NCBI GenBank assembly: GCA_022577435.1
Contig: JAKOON010000021.1
Span: 9,567,199 to 9,631,198, forward strand
Direction: 5' to 3'
DNA: 64,000 nucleotides
Source: Embiotoca jacksoni
Lineage: Eukaryota > Chordata > Actinopteri > Embiotocidae
The notes below the pieces were generated by a model. It saw only the letters and a list, made by a program, of their open reading frames with translations. It was not told where the DNA came from and did not search any database. Positions 14,307-26,400 of the stretch are shown piece by piece (position 1 is the first letter of the stretch; each line of letters opens with the position of its first letter). Made by a program: the position numbers and the translations under genes.

Positions 14307-17300
14307 CATTTATTTTAGCGTGCGTTGATTGATACACAAGTTATTGTCGGCGTGTACACAATTGCACAGTTATGTTTATTTGAGTGGAAGTAAGGCGGAA
14401 ATCACCAATTTGCTGAATGTTTTTGTACCCACATCTCCAAATATATTTGTTTTGCGTGCGTGCTTGTGTGAGAAAGAGAGAAAATAAGAATATGCTTCTT
14501 AAATGTGTGCAGTCCTTCAGTTTCAGCCTCAGCGTGTGTGTTTGCATGTGTACATGTGGAGCCATTTTGCATGCATGTGTCTTCATGCTTCACTTGGCTC
14601 CCGACCGCATACTCGGTGTCTCATCTCGAGAAGGCTTTGCCCTCTCTTGAATATTTATCACGGTTTTTAGGAAGGAGCGCAAGAATCAAATATTCATCTT
14701 CATCCAGCCAAATGTACCCACTAAACACCACGGATCTTCCCTCCCATCCATCTGCTGTTTTAACTTTCACCTTTGACATGAAAGTGAAGTCTTGTGCACT
14801 GACTGCTTTTCCTCTCCCAGCCTTCAAGGTGTTATTTTCTTCTTTGAGTTCATAGCGTCATGTTTGTGTGTGTGAACATGGTGTATTCGCAGTAAGTCGG
14901 CACACTCCGGGTGTTTGTTTTTTTTCTTTCATCTTACGTTCAGGTTTCAGCCCTCAGAAGTGAGTTGGGTTGAACTTTGTTGTCTTGTTTTCATCGTGTT
15001 GCTCGATGCCAGTACCTACTCTGGTAGGTTCAGTGGTATTATACCTGATGATGTTCAAAACTAGAAAAGTAAACTAGTAGTCTAAAAGGAAATCTGTTTG
15101 TGTGCATCAAGGTCCACAATACAACCCTGTTAGCAAAACTTTGTTACTATTAGCGATGGGTATTTCAAACAAAAATACTACTCGGTATTCCCTGGGAACT
15201 ATTCATCACGGCCGCACATACACACACACACACACACACATAAAGAGAAAGTGCTGTAAACTCAGGCAGACTGAATTCCACCATCCATGTACACCTTATA
15301 GAGATCTGATAAAAAAAACATATTTTCATCTGACCATTGATTATTGATCAGTGGATGGACCGTCTGCTCTGTGCTTCGCTCTCTAATGATCATGCATTGC
15401 TGTGGTAGGCTGAAGCTCTGCTAGCTTTACCTGCAAAATTTGGACTGCACCTCATTATTATTTATTTTTTGAAGGAGTTCTACTCAGAACTTTTTGAGGC
15501 GTCTTTGCATGTTTCTGCTGTTCATACCACATCACACAGTTTTAGCTGCAAACTCCTGGAAGCAACGTCTTCTTCTCCTTATGTTGTTCAATGGCGGTTG
15601 GTAAACAGCTTCGAGGTGCATTAGTGCCACCTCCTGGCAGTAGTGATGCATTCCTACAGTGGGCAGCAAAAGGAGAAGAGGGGAAATAAGGAAGGATGAT
15701 AGTCGCATATACCATTTGACTTTTTATATTTCAGCTATTTAACTATTAGCTATTTGAAAATCATTAGTTTGTCATCTTTTTTCAATGCACCAGGTGTAAT
15801 ACCAGGCAGTGTAAAACGTACCAATTAGGGATAGGTCCTGCTTTTTCATATTTTTTATGTGACTATCATCGTCATATTTCCCTTGTTTTTACCAACGCCT
15901 GGTAATAATGTATTATGACCACCAGAGGGGGCAGTAACGCGCATAAAAGCTGTTTACTAACCGCCATTTAAAAGAAAGGAGGAAAAGAAGAACACGTTCC
16001 TACCAGGCTCTCATGAAACGTGTGTTACACTGAGCTCAGATGCTCGAGTATAAACTGGAGAAACATTCAAAGACGACTACAGCTGTTCTGTGTGGAAATC
16101 CCCCCCCGTACCCCCCCAAAAAAACCAACAAAAAAAAGATAATAAGCTGCAGTGCAATCTCTGCCAGGTAAAGCGAGCACACCTTAAGATATGAGACTCA
16201 TTTGAGAGTGAAGCACCGAGCAGATGTTGATCAACGATCAGTGACGATCTTTTTCATGAATGAGGTTCGAAGACGTGCTTCTCATCAGATTTGTAAAAGG
16301 CGAGAGTTTCCAGCCAAGTTTGACAGCATGTGTTAAACCAGAGTTCATGGCATGAGTGAATCTCTTCCTGTGTGTTTGTGATGGTCTGTCATGCATGGAC
16401 GCTTGTGGGTTGTCTTTGAATAATGGACGACTCGTTTTCAGCAGTTATTGAGTAGTATTTTAGCCTGAAACACCCATCGCTTGTTACCAGTTTGACAGTT
16501 TATTGTCGTGTCCCATTGTTGTAAAGTTGGGTCCACCCACATCATGTGTAGAAATAAGAAGTTTACAACACATACAGAACTGTGGAAATGTCTTTAACAC
16601 TTCTTTTTATTGGATGAGATCTTTCTGCACACAGTGTATGCACACAGTTTTTCCTGGTATTTGGCGGGCAGGTTGGATCTTGGAGAACCTGCCAAAGATC
16701 TTCTGTGGATTTAGTCTTTCTCGGTGTCTTCTGTCTCTTCATGAAATCCTAGATTAACTCCATGATATTGAGATCAGAGATCTGTAGGGGACGTGCCATC
16801 TTTTGCAGGACTCCTTCTTCTTCTTCTCGTGGCTGAAATTGGTTCTTTATGACTCTGGCTGCATGTTTGGGCTCCTTATCCTGCTGCTGAATGAATTCAG
16901 AACCAATCGGATGCCTCTCTGATGGTGTTGCATGATGAACAAGAATCTAAACATCTGAAGTTCTGTAAACTCGCACACAGTACTTTGGTTTTGCTGCCAC
17001 TGTGACACTAAATAATTAACTTGCTGTCACACTAGAAGCATCCTAATCAGAACTGTTGCAACACTAACAAACTGAAAAGGTTACCTGATTCTAGCAGCTG
17101 CTGAATCCTCTGTCTCCATGTCTTGCTTTTCTCCACCCTGCTTTATTTAATCCCCAGAGGGCAGCACGTCTGAGGCTGAATTAACGTCGAGTGGGGAAGG
17201 TTTAAAGTCAGATTAGAAAAATATGAAGCAATTATAAAGAGGGAATTGGACAAATTTCGAGTATGGGGAGGGAAATATTTTTGGGAGCAAAGGGCAAGCA

Positions 17301-20235
17301 TTTCTCGAGGGAGTGATGTCTTCACTTTGAGAGAGATGCAAAGTGGCAGAGGGGGAAATAGGATTAGGAGGAGTGTACGGAGACAGGCAGAGAGTGGGGG
17401 AGGGAGAAACGGGGGAGGATGGGAAAGAAAGAGTTGAGCTTGTCTCTCTCCTCCGCTGAGGCTGCAGATGAGTTCCAGGAAAGCAACGCTGTAAAATCAT
17501 TTTTAAGGTCGTTATTAACTTTTAATCCAAAAAGGAGGAGCGCAGCATTACAGGCTGTAACCTATTAAGCTATAACTGTGCTGCTCTGGGTACACTGAAC
17601 GGCTTGATTGCTGCAGGTACTAAAACCCTGTTAAACATAATTCAGTCTGGTCAAAACAGAGGGGAGTTACTCTTTGTTGAGTTACTGTTTGGGAGACGTC
17701 AACTTTTGTTGAGTTGTTACTCCAAAACCCCGACAGTCAGACGTTTGGTTGTTTGACAAGATATATGGACATGTTTGTTGACATGATCTGTAGGAATTGG
17801 AGTTTGCCTCTTCCAGCTAACTATACCTCAAAAAGGATGCAAAAAAGGAAATAACTGGAGTTGCCCTGATTTATATTCAAATATAGATAACACAGAGTGT
17901 AAAAGGTTGCTGTGATGCTGGTGGCACGTAGGCAAAGCTACACTGAACCAGTTGAGTGGTAACACCTGTAGCTTCGTCAACACAGATTGTCTGAAAGTGA
18001 CCGGCTCTTGTCTGAAAAGTAACACTTCATGAAGATGTTAAATTTAGCTTCACCATTCCTTCATGGCCGTACTGAACGAGCTAACTTTGAACAAAACATC
18101 TGTTCCTTTCCATGCCGTAACATGAGGCAAATGTAAAACTGTCCCAAGATGCAGTGCCATGAATAGCTGCTCAGTGCTGTAACTATTGGCTCCGAAAGTC
18201 TCTAATATTTGAGTTTTCCATCGTTTAACGTGAGACTTCATCTGTTTCAAGAGATATTGAGGCTTCCTATTTTGACTGGTTTCGGCCAATGCGAAGATAA
18301 TTGCCTCACCAACATCATCCAAGTTGTTCCACATAACATTGTTTTGGTGTCAGCAACATGGTTGGTGTTGCACATTCTCACAACTTTTGCTCAATAGCTG
18401 GTTGCAACAGAAAGACCTGGTAGATCTGTAACTCGTCATTATGTGGTCTGTTGATTGGTAAAGACAGTAAACTTCTCAACCTTTTTCATGAAGCACGTTA
18501 CAAATCAGTTATAATTAATGTCAAAATTACAGTTAGCTAAAGCACCTTTGTTTTTTTGCCCACAATAAATTGAAGAATATTGATCTGTGAGTGTTGATAT
18601 TTAGTCTGTTTTGATTCTAGCTACAGCTGAGCATCCGCCAGCGTCCAACATTTGGAGCTGTGCGTGCTGCAATTGCTCCCTATAATATGTGAGTACAACT
18701 TTCAAGCTACAAAGTTAAAACTGTTTTTCTCCCAAATTCTCCAAAACGCTCGTATAAAACCCTCCACCAGGCAGACATAAAGCCTTCGTCGCCCGTAAAG
18801 CTTCAGCATTAGTTTCAGTGTCAGCTTGTTGTCCTCCCAGTTCGACTGTGGCAGAATCCCACTCTGTGTTTGTGTTTGAATTAAATATGAGCTGGTCTGT
18901 GTTTTCCCCTCCGGCAGCGCAGTGCACGAGGGCTTCACACAGGCAGCGTCGCAGCTGCTGACGCTGACACGGCAATAATAGTCAATCAACCGTCATTTAT
19001 GTGCTCACAGGCTAAAATCGATGGCTGCTTGTATCTTAGGCAACCAAGTTTTAAACCTCGGTAGATGTTGTGTACTGTGTATTCGTGCGTTGCTCGCCTC
19101 ACGTGCTTGTGTGAGTCTTACTGCAACAAGCAGAAACCTGTACTACGAAGCAGGATTTGCGGTTAATGAAGTAACTTCAGGTTCAACCCTGAGTTCTTAT
19201 TTGCTCTCCAATCCTAAAAGACTAAGGCTAAAATGACCATATACAAGAAGACATCTATCCAATACATTATTTTTTATTTTTTTTTAATTAAAGTTGGCTT
19301 GTTGTTTTAAAAGATGCTGCTTTGCTACCAGTACACTTGTCCATGTTTGCGTGTTTGGTCATATGCAGCAAACAGCGGCTCTTTTATGTGAACATGCACA
19401 GAGACCGACCCTGGGTTAGTGCTGGGTACCGAACTTCCATATTTTCCCAGCGCCGATGAAATTGGTTCGGTAGTATCTAGCTTCAAAGAAAATACCGTAT
19501 CCTTTTTGCTCCATTTATGCAGCAGTACATGTTATCTTTTGTCAGTGAGCAGCAGCAATGCATAGCCTGTGCTCTGCCCATGCAGATCAAAATCACTCTA
19601 TTTCAACTTATGTAGTTTAAATACAATATCAGAGCACCTTATTTCCCTTTTTTTTTTAAACTAATTGTTAGCCATTCACCTGTGTGAGTAGCAGTAACTG
19701 GATGTTTAGGGAACATCGATAAATTGTAGTGTCTAACTATAACTTGCATGTGAGGTATACCATACTGTAATGTGTAATATAATGTCCTATTTATTAAAAT
19801 GGATTTTTATAAAACTAGTATCGTAAAAAGGACCAGTACTGAAGTCAGGGTATCTGTACCAGTATCAAACATTTTTGAATGATACCCAGCCCTGTCCTGG
19901 ATTTAGCGAGTTAAAACGTATCATGTGACCAGTCGGCGTGATTACGTTTGCTCAATTTAGTTAAACCATATAAGGTAAAGATATGCTGGGTATGATGAAC
20001 CTGCTCCATAGTGCGGGACTCAGGTGACGTCGGATGCGTGAGTGTGTTTGTGTGCAGCAGTCTGTTGCTATTTGTTTCTCATTAGAGGTATTAATGACAT
20101 CACATCGGACAAGAAAGGAGGGTCCACAGGGGTACACAAACCTGTGTGTGTCTACACGTGACAGAATGATGCATGAGCTTTGTTTAACGGGAGGCACGCG
20201 CGCACACGCACACGCGCGCGCGCACACACACACAC

Positions 20236-20313
<78 letters not shown>

Positions 20314-22923
20314 ACACACCTCTGCAGTCATTCATCAAGCCCACAACCTGAGTTGAGGGTTGCCTCAGGGAAGGCCCACAAGTTAGCACCCTGTGTCATC
20401 AAATGGCACTTTTATGTCACCCGACACCACCTACACCTCAGCGACAACTCAGCTGCAACCTAGAACCCCCCCCTCCCCCCCCCCCACACACACACCTTGG
20501 TTTGTCCATTAATTACACCCGCCACACACTCCAGAGCTTCATTACAGGCGGACTGATCTAAACCGCTTTGTGGTTGTGAGGTCAGAGCTGGTCAATAGGC
20601 TGGTTTATTGATAATCCCCACTGTGGCTGACCTCTGTCAGATCAGCCTTTGAGTTTATCCGTCACTTGGTGATGATGTAATTATCTCGAGGGTGTGAAGT
20701 TTTTTTGTATTATTTAACCCTTGTACTCTAGCTATCAGTGCTGAGCCAAGAATGGCTCTGAAAAATGAGGCCGATGCAGAAGTGCCTTAAGCTGCAATAC
20801 CACCAAGTGCCACTAGAGGTCGACTCCAAAAAGCCTCCGGCTCCAAAGACTGCCATTCAACTAGTGTCATCAAATTCTCATTTCTCCATGAGTTATCTCG
20901 GTGTTGTTAACTAAAGTCACTCCTTCTTATTCGTTTTCTGGCCGTCCATCTGAAAATCATCCCGTCATTAATTATAAAATAAGCTTCAAAAAGCCGTGTT
21001 TTCGGGGGCGTGTCTGTTTGATTGACAGCCCTGTGGTGCAGTCAGGTTACGGCTATCAGTGGGCCAAACCGCCCGCCCGGCTCCAAACCGCTCGGGACAA
21101 GCAAAATGGCGCAGACCAAATTACGAACTTGAGGTTTTCAACGGCCGTTCACAAAATGATTGGTGACATCACTGTTGGTTTCCGCTTGGTGCAAACGGAG
21201 GCCTAATTAACTTACATATAATTACCATTCTTCAATGTGTTAAGATTTCCTTAATGTGAATTAATTGGGTGACTGCTTACGTTTTATTTACAAAAACAGT
21301 GAGCGGTATCATTAGGTACTTGCAGGGCAAGGAGAGCTGCAGGCTGACAAAGAAAAGAGTACAAAGAAGTTTATCCAGCAAGGTGGAGCGAGACCTTTCG
21401 ACAAAAAAAAAGCAAAAAAATAGAAGCTGCCTCATTCTTTATTCTCTCTATATCTCATCAGCCCTCCTCTCCTCCCTCTGTTCCCTATTTCTATCTCTCA
21501 GCATCGCTTAATTACACCCAGTGTTTGCACTGTGAGAACATGCCTGCCACTTATTGCTCTACTTGTTGTTCTCTTTCCTCAATGTGGCGGATATGGCGGG
21601 TGGTGGACGAGGCGGGTGGAGAGAGGCGGGTAGAGAGAGGCGGGTGGAGGGGGCGCCTGGTGGAGGGAGGCGGTGGGTGGAGGGAGGAGGTGGGTGGAGG
21701 GAGGCTGGCAGTGGAGGGAGGCGGGTGGTGCGACACGTGCAGGTGTTGAGCGTCGCAGCGCGCTCCTTTGTACGGCACACAAAACAAGGACACGCTGTGA
21801 GCTGCTATGAAATTATGCAGAGGTAGATTAGAAGAACTTTTTCTCCCCCTGGCTCCCTTCATCCATCCAGCTCCAGCTCACTTCCTTTTTTTTTTTTTTC
21901 ATGTGTGTCATATGCAAATAGACGTTACGGAGAGGAGCCCATCGCAGTGTGTCCTTCGTGTACCGCATCATCAGAGTGTATTGACTGAGAATAAGAGGCT
22001 CGTCTCTCCTTCGTTCCCCTCCTTAATAAGCCCCTTTTCACTTCAGCATACTTGTCAGAGTGGAGCTCAAACGGAGGAACATGATGTAAAGAGGTAGAGA
22101 GGCTGCCCTGGGGTTTTTCATATGCAAAGCAGGCAGTGTGTGGAAACACTTCTTACAGGTAATGTGTGTTTCGGAGTGAAGTGTACACAATGCACTTCTG
22201 TCCTTGAGAGATTCTGCAAACTCACCGACTTCATCGGGAAGTTTCTTATAAAATCCTTCTCAAGCTACATTTGCAAGCCGGTCTGGATCATGATATTATT
22301 TAAGTTAAACAAATAAACAAACATTTTTTTTGAAGCATAATCATACATACTTATATATTTGACAGAAAAACACTGATTCAACATGTCTTTAAAACGCACC
22401 GTCAACAGTTTTACACTTTTTAAGCATTGCCAACAAAAGATGGGAAACTTCTTCAACATAAAATTACCCAAAAAACTGTAAACTGGACCTTGATCCCTGT
22501 CTTTACTCAGGAATTTAATGTGAATATGTTCCCATAGCGTAACAGTGAATCCCAGAAGGAGACACAGATGCAGCTCTTGAACACCAGTGCCCCCTATAGG
22601 CCATCAGCAGAATATCAAGCGAGGCAGTGAGGGGGCAAACCGATGAGGTGTAGCCATCGGCTCGTTATTCCCTGATCAAAGCTATTGATCAGCGTAGCCT
22701 TGGTCTGCCCTGACTCCTTATTATCTCATGTCTTCTCTTAATGTGCTATCGACTCTTCCTCCAGTCAGCTGTCAGCTAAAGGGAAAACATACAGTGGAGA
22801 CAAAGACGAATAGACAAAGGCGGGGCGGATTAGCACCTCGACAGCCTTTTTCACTGTCTGCCATTGTTTTTCTTTTTCATGTCTTTCATGTCTCATCTTA
22901 TCTATCACTTCATATTGACTCTG

Positions 22924-23020
<97 letters not shown>

Positions 23021-23438
23021 TTTCACCCTGTCAGAGGAGCTCAGCTGCAGGGCAGTGCCCAGTGCCCTGCTGGCACTAATTAAACATCCTCATCAGTCCG
23101 TTGGCTTAATTACATGTGTCTGTTTCCTTGACTACAAGAATTAAAGGGATGTAAAACTGCAAAAAGAGAGGTTTAAAAAAAAAAGAAAGAATAAAGCAGG
23201 TGTGAGCGATATTTTTGTTATTTTGTTGTCGAGTTTTGGGTTTCAAAATGTCAAATGAGAGATAGTGTGACAAACAAGGGAAATCAAGAAAAGAAAAAGT
23301 GTGTATACATGTGTGTGTGTGCCTGGGGTGAGGGCCTGAGGGTGTGTGTGTGGGGTGTGAGGAGGTTGCGGGTTGAAACGCTGCAGGCAGCCCTTCTCCA
23401 TCTGGTCTGAGCTCCAATGTAAGTGACCTAAGAGTGCC

Positions 23439-23489
<51 letters not shown>

Positions 23490-26400
23490 TATCCTATTAT
23501 TTGCCATGTTCCAGTGTGATCAGCAGAGCCCCGGGGCTGAAGCTGGTGGTGGAGACCCTGATGTCCTCACTGAAGCCCATCGGCAACATCGTGGTCATCT
23601 GCTGTGCTTTCTTCATTATCTTCGGCATCCTCGGAGTGCAGGTGAGAGAGCGAGAGGAGAGAGAGAGGAGGATACGGGCAGAAATAATGAGAAAGCAAAA
23701 ACTGTGTCAGACCACGGCCCTACACCACACTGCAACAGTTTGAGGTGTGACAAATACTCTCAAATTTACCCGTTCTATCCTGTCCCACCTTCGGTCTACA
23801 AACATCAAGAAATCTTAGCAGAAACAACTTAGTTGTTCCATGTGCCCTCTTCACGTCGTAACTCATTTGCCCGGACACTTATATATGCTTATCGGGTCGC
23901 AATGGAGATTTTAATGGCTAACAGCCCAAGGACCAATCTATACCAACGAGCTCTGTGCCCTTGGTGCAGTTTCAGCCCCTGTTTATCTGCCATCTGCATG
24001 TTAATGTCCATCAACCATCTGTCCTAGTAAAGTAGTGTGATGAAGGGTTAATGGCTGTGATAATACCATGAAGCTGTGATTGGGATATTCACTCCATCGT
24101 CCTTAACCTCCGGAGTCGAAATGTTCCAATTGTTGCCAATCCAAGTACAGTCATTCGATGACCTACATTTGATTTGTGATGTTGTGTTTTTTTAGCACAC
24201 AGTCATTGCTGCATTTTGTACTCTTTCTTCTAACTTCTAGTTTTGGACAAATTTAATCCTAAAACGTAGCCCTAATACTAGCTTTTAATAAACTCAGCCT
24301 GGGCTGACACGGGAAGCTCTGCCAGCCCATCTTCAAAGCAAAAAATACCTTTAACCCTACCAACGTTTTATCTTTGATATATCTTTGGAAAAACCGAAGG
24401 TCTCAAGGTGTTCTGCATTGATACAGTATGCATGCTAAAAATGAATAAATCAAAGGGGTATCTTCTGAGGTTAAGGTCCTCTTAGTGAAAACTCCCTCCC
24501 TCCTACTTGTTGTCTATGATTCTACCAAACCAAACACAAAGAGTGTAATTTTGTTTTATGGATCGTTTCCTTTCGAGGATCAGAGTAAAATACTGACATG
24601 TTTATGTTTTTCTCTCCAGCTCTTCAAGGGAAAGTTCTTCGTTTGTCAAGGAGAGGACGTGAGAAACATCACCAATAAGTCCGAATGTTGTGCAGCTGGC
24701 CACAAATGGGTCAGACACAAGTACAACTTCGACAACCTGGGACAGGTAAGACCTCCGAAATGCCAACACTCCTGACAGATAAATATATAAATAAATGTAT
24801 TGATGAAGTTTTGCAAGCCTTATATTTAGGTTTCACTCATTTTCCTTCTTTCTGTCAGGCCTTGATGTCTCTATTTGTACTGGCGTCAAAAGATGGCTGG
24901 GTGGACATTATGTACAATGGACTGGACGCTGTAGGAGTTGACCAACAGGTAAATATTTTCAATTATACACACAAAAACAAATGTGAAATTTGTGCAGGGC
25001 CCATGTCATGGCAAAAGCGTTATCCGCTAATGAAGATTTACTTAGCAGTCAATCCTAAGGTACAATGCTATATGAGCGATATGAAGACTTCTGGATCGCT
25101 AATGAAAATCCTCCACGTGTGTTTTTTGTACGTTTCAGCCGGAAATGAACCACAACCCATGGATGCTGCTCTACTTCATCTCCTTCCTCCTGATCGTCGC
25201 CTTCTTCGTGCTCAACATGTTCGTGGGCGTGGTGGTGGAGAACTTCCACAAGTGTCGGCGGCACCAGGAGGCCGAAGAGGCCAAACGCAGGGAGGAGAAG
25301 AGGCTGAAACGCATGGAGAAAAAGAGACGGAGTAAGGAGAAGGAGCTTGCTGGTCGGTAGTCTTTCCACATCTTTCTGAGTCCTGCTTGATTTGAGCTTG
25401 AGCCTTTTTTTGGGGGGGGTTTCTTTTTGCTTTTTAATTTGGTTTGGCCGAATCCGGAAGAACGCAATTAGTGAGCTAGTACCAACTACGATTGCTAGTC
25501 TGCGGTAGAACCTTCCCTTTCCCCTTTTACTCGTGAGTCCTCGGGCTATTTTTTTAAATGTAGACTTTTGGTCGCCTGCTCTAGCTCTGCCGACTCTTTA
25601 ACAGACCGTGGAGGCTCTTCTTCAACCCCGGCATCAGATCGATCAAGCTGGATGTTAAGAAAAGCTCCCATAATTGGTGGGTTTGCAGAGTTAGGACAGC
25701 TGACCGCTGGAGTTAGCCTCCTCCCTTCCCCACCTCCCTTACCTTGCCTGGTCTACCGTAGACGCCGTGCTTGGGATGGCCTCTTGGAGCATGCCCAGTG
25801 AGTGCTGACGTTACGGGGCTTGCATGGTGTTGGGTATACAGAGCTAGAGGGAGGGGGAGTTGTTGATCATTTATAACCCCCCTGATCGAAAAGGAGATGA
25901 CCTCCCTCCCTTCCTCTCTTGTGCATGTGGTTTAGTACAGCCGCAGGGGCAGGGACAGACCAAAATCTGGAAGAAAAGGAGGAGTAAGTCCGAAGATCAC
26001 TTTGGGTGAGATCTGTAGGAGTTAGAGCTAATTCCCTGCCTGTCCCCCCCTCCCCTTCGGCTGTATAGGAGTTGGTGACAAACTGCTTGGTTTGTTTTTT
26101 TTATTCTTTCCACTGCCTCCTACACCCCAAAAACACCAGTGCTAGCATCTGCTAGCATTAGCCCTCTAGAGAATTTGGTGCCTGTACTTGCAGTATTTTA
26201 CCCACTTATTCCAAAGGCACTTTCTTTTTCATATTTTGTAGAAGGAGCAGTGGACATCGTTGATTTTCTTATTGCCAAGAGGATTTCCTTCTTTATGAAC
26301 ATTTTATTTGATAACCGGAATGTTTCCGTCAAGTTCTTGAGAAATACAGATGGAGTTTGATCTTCCTTTTACAGGAGGTGTCTGCCAAGGGTATCTGACC

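Larger units (their letters stand above)
13319..23514 (+). other. Intron, 10.2 kb, rich in repeats
   Basis: It contains a 31-bp minisatellite (13474-13667), a 42-copy TG repeat (14219-14302), a foldback element (15143-16488), a transposase pseudogene (16510-16930), a short inverted-repeat element (19418-19893), a CG/CA tract (20195-20319), repeat family copy R1-2 (20755-21205), a G-rich minisatellite (21586-21735), and TG and CA tracts near the 3' end. Between 16930 and 19400 I see only ordinary intronic sequence. No exon was recognised. Confidence 0.6.

Noticed and set aside
14045..14337. Cys-Val and Thr-His ORFs over TG/CA tracts (also near 11300, 20200, 22900, 29700, 59600)
   Set aside because: They are pure translations of dinucleotide repeats.
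21551..21862. Overlapping Arg/Gly- and Pro/Ser-rich ORFs
   Set aside because: They come from the G-rich minisatellite, which lacks stop codons in several frames.
25564..25801. Possible equivalent of mammalian exon 26 ([15 protein letters not shown] peptide after AATGTAG)
   Set aside because: The peptide loosely resembles a Ser/Ala-rich cassette, but the frame is wrong for both upstream donors; the in-phase frame stops after about a dozen codons.
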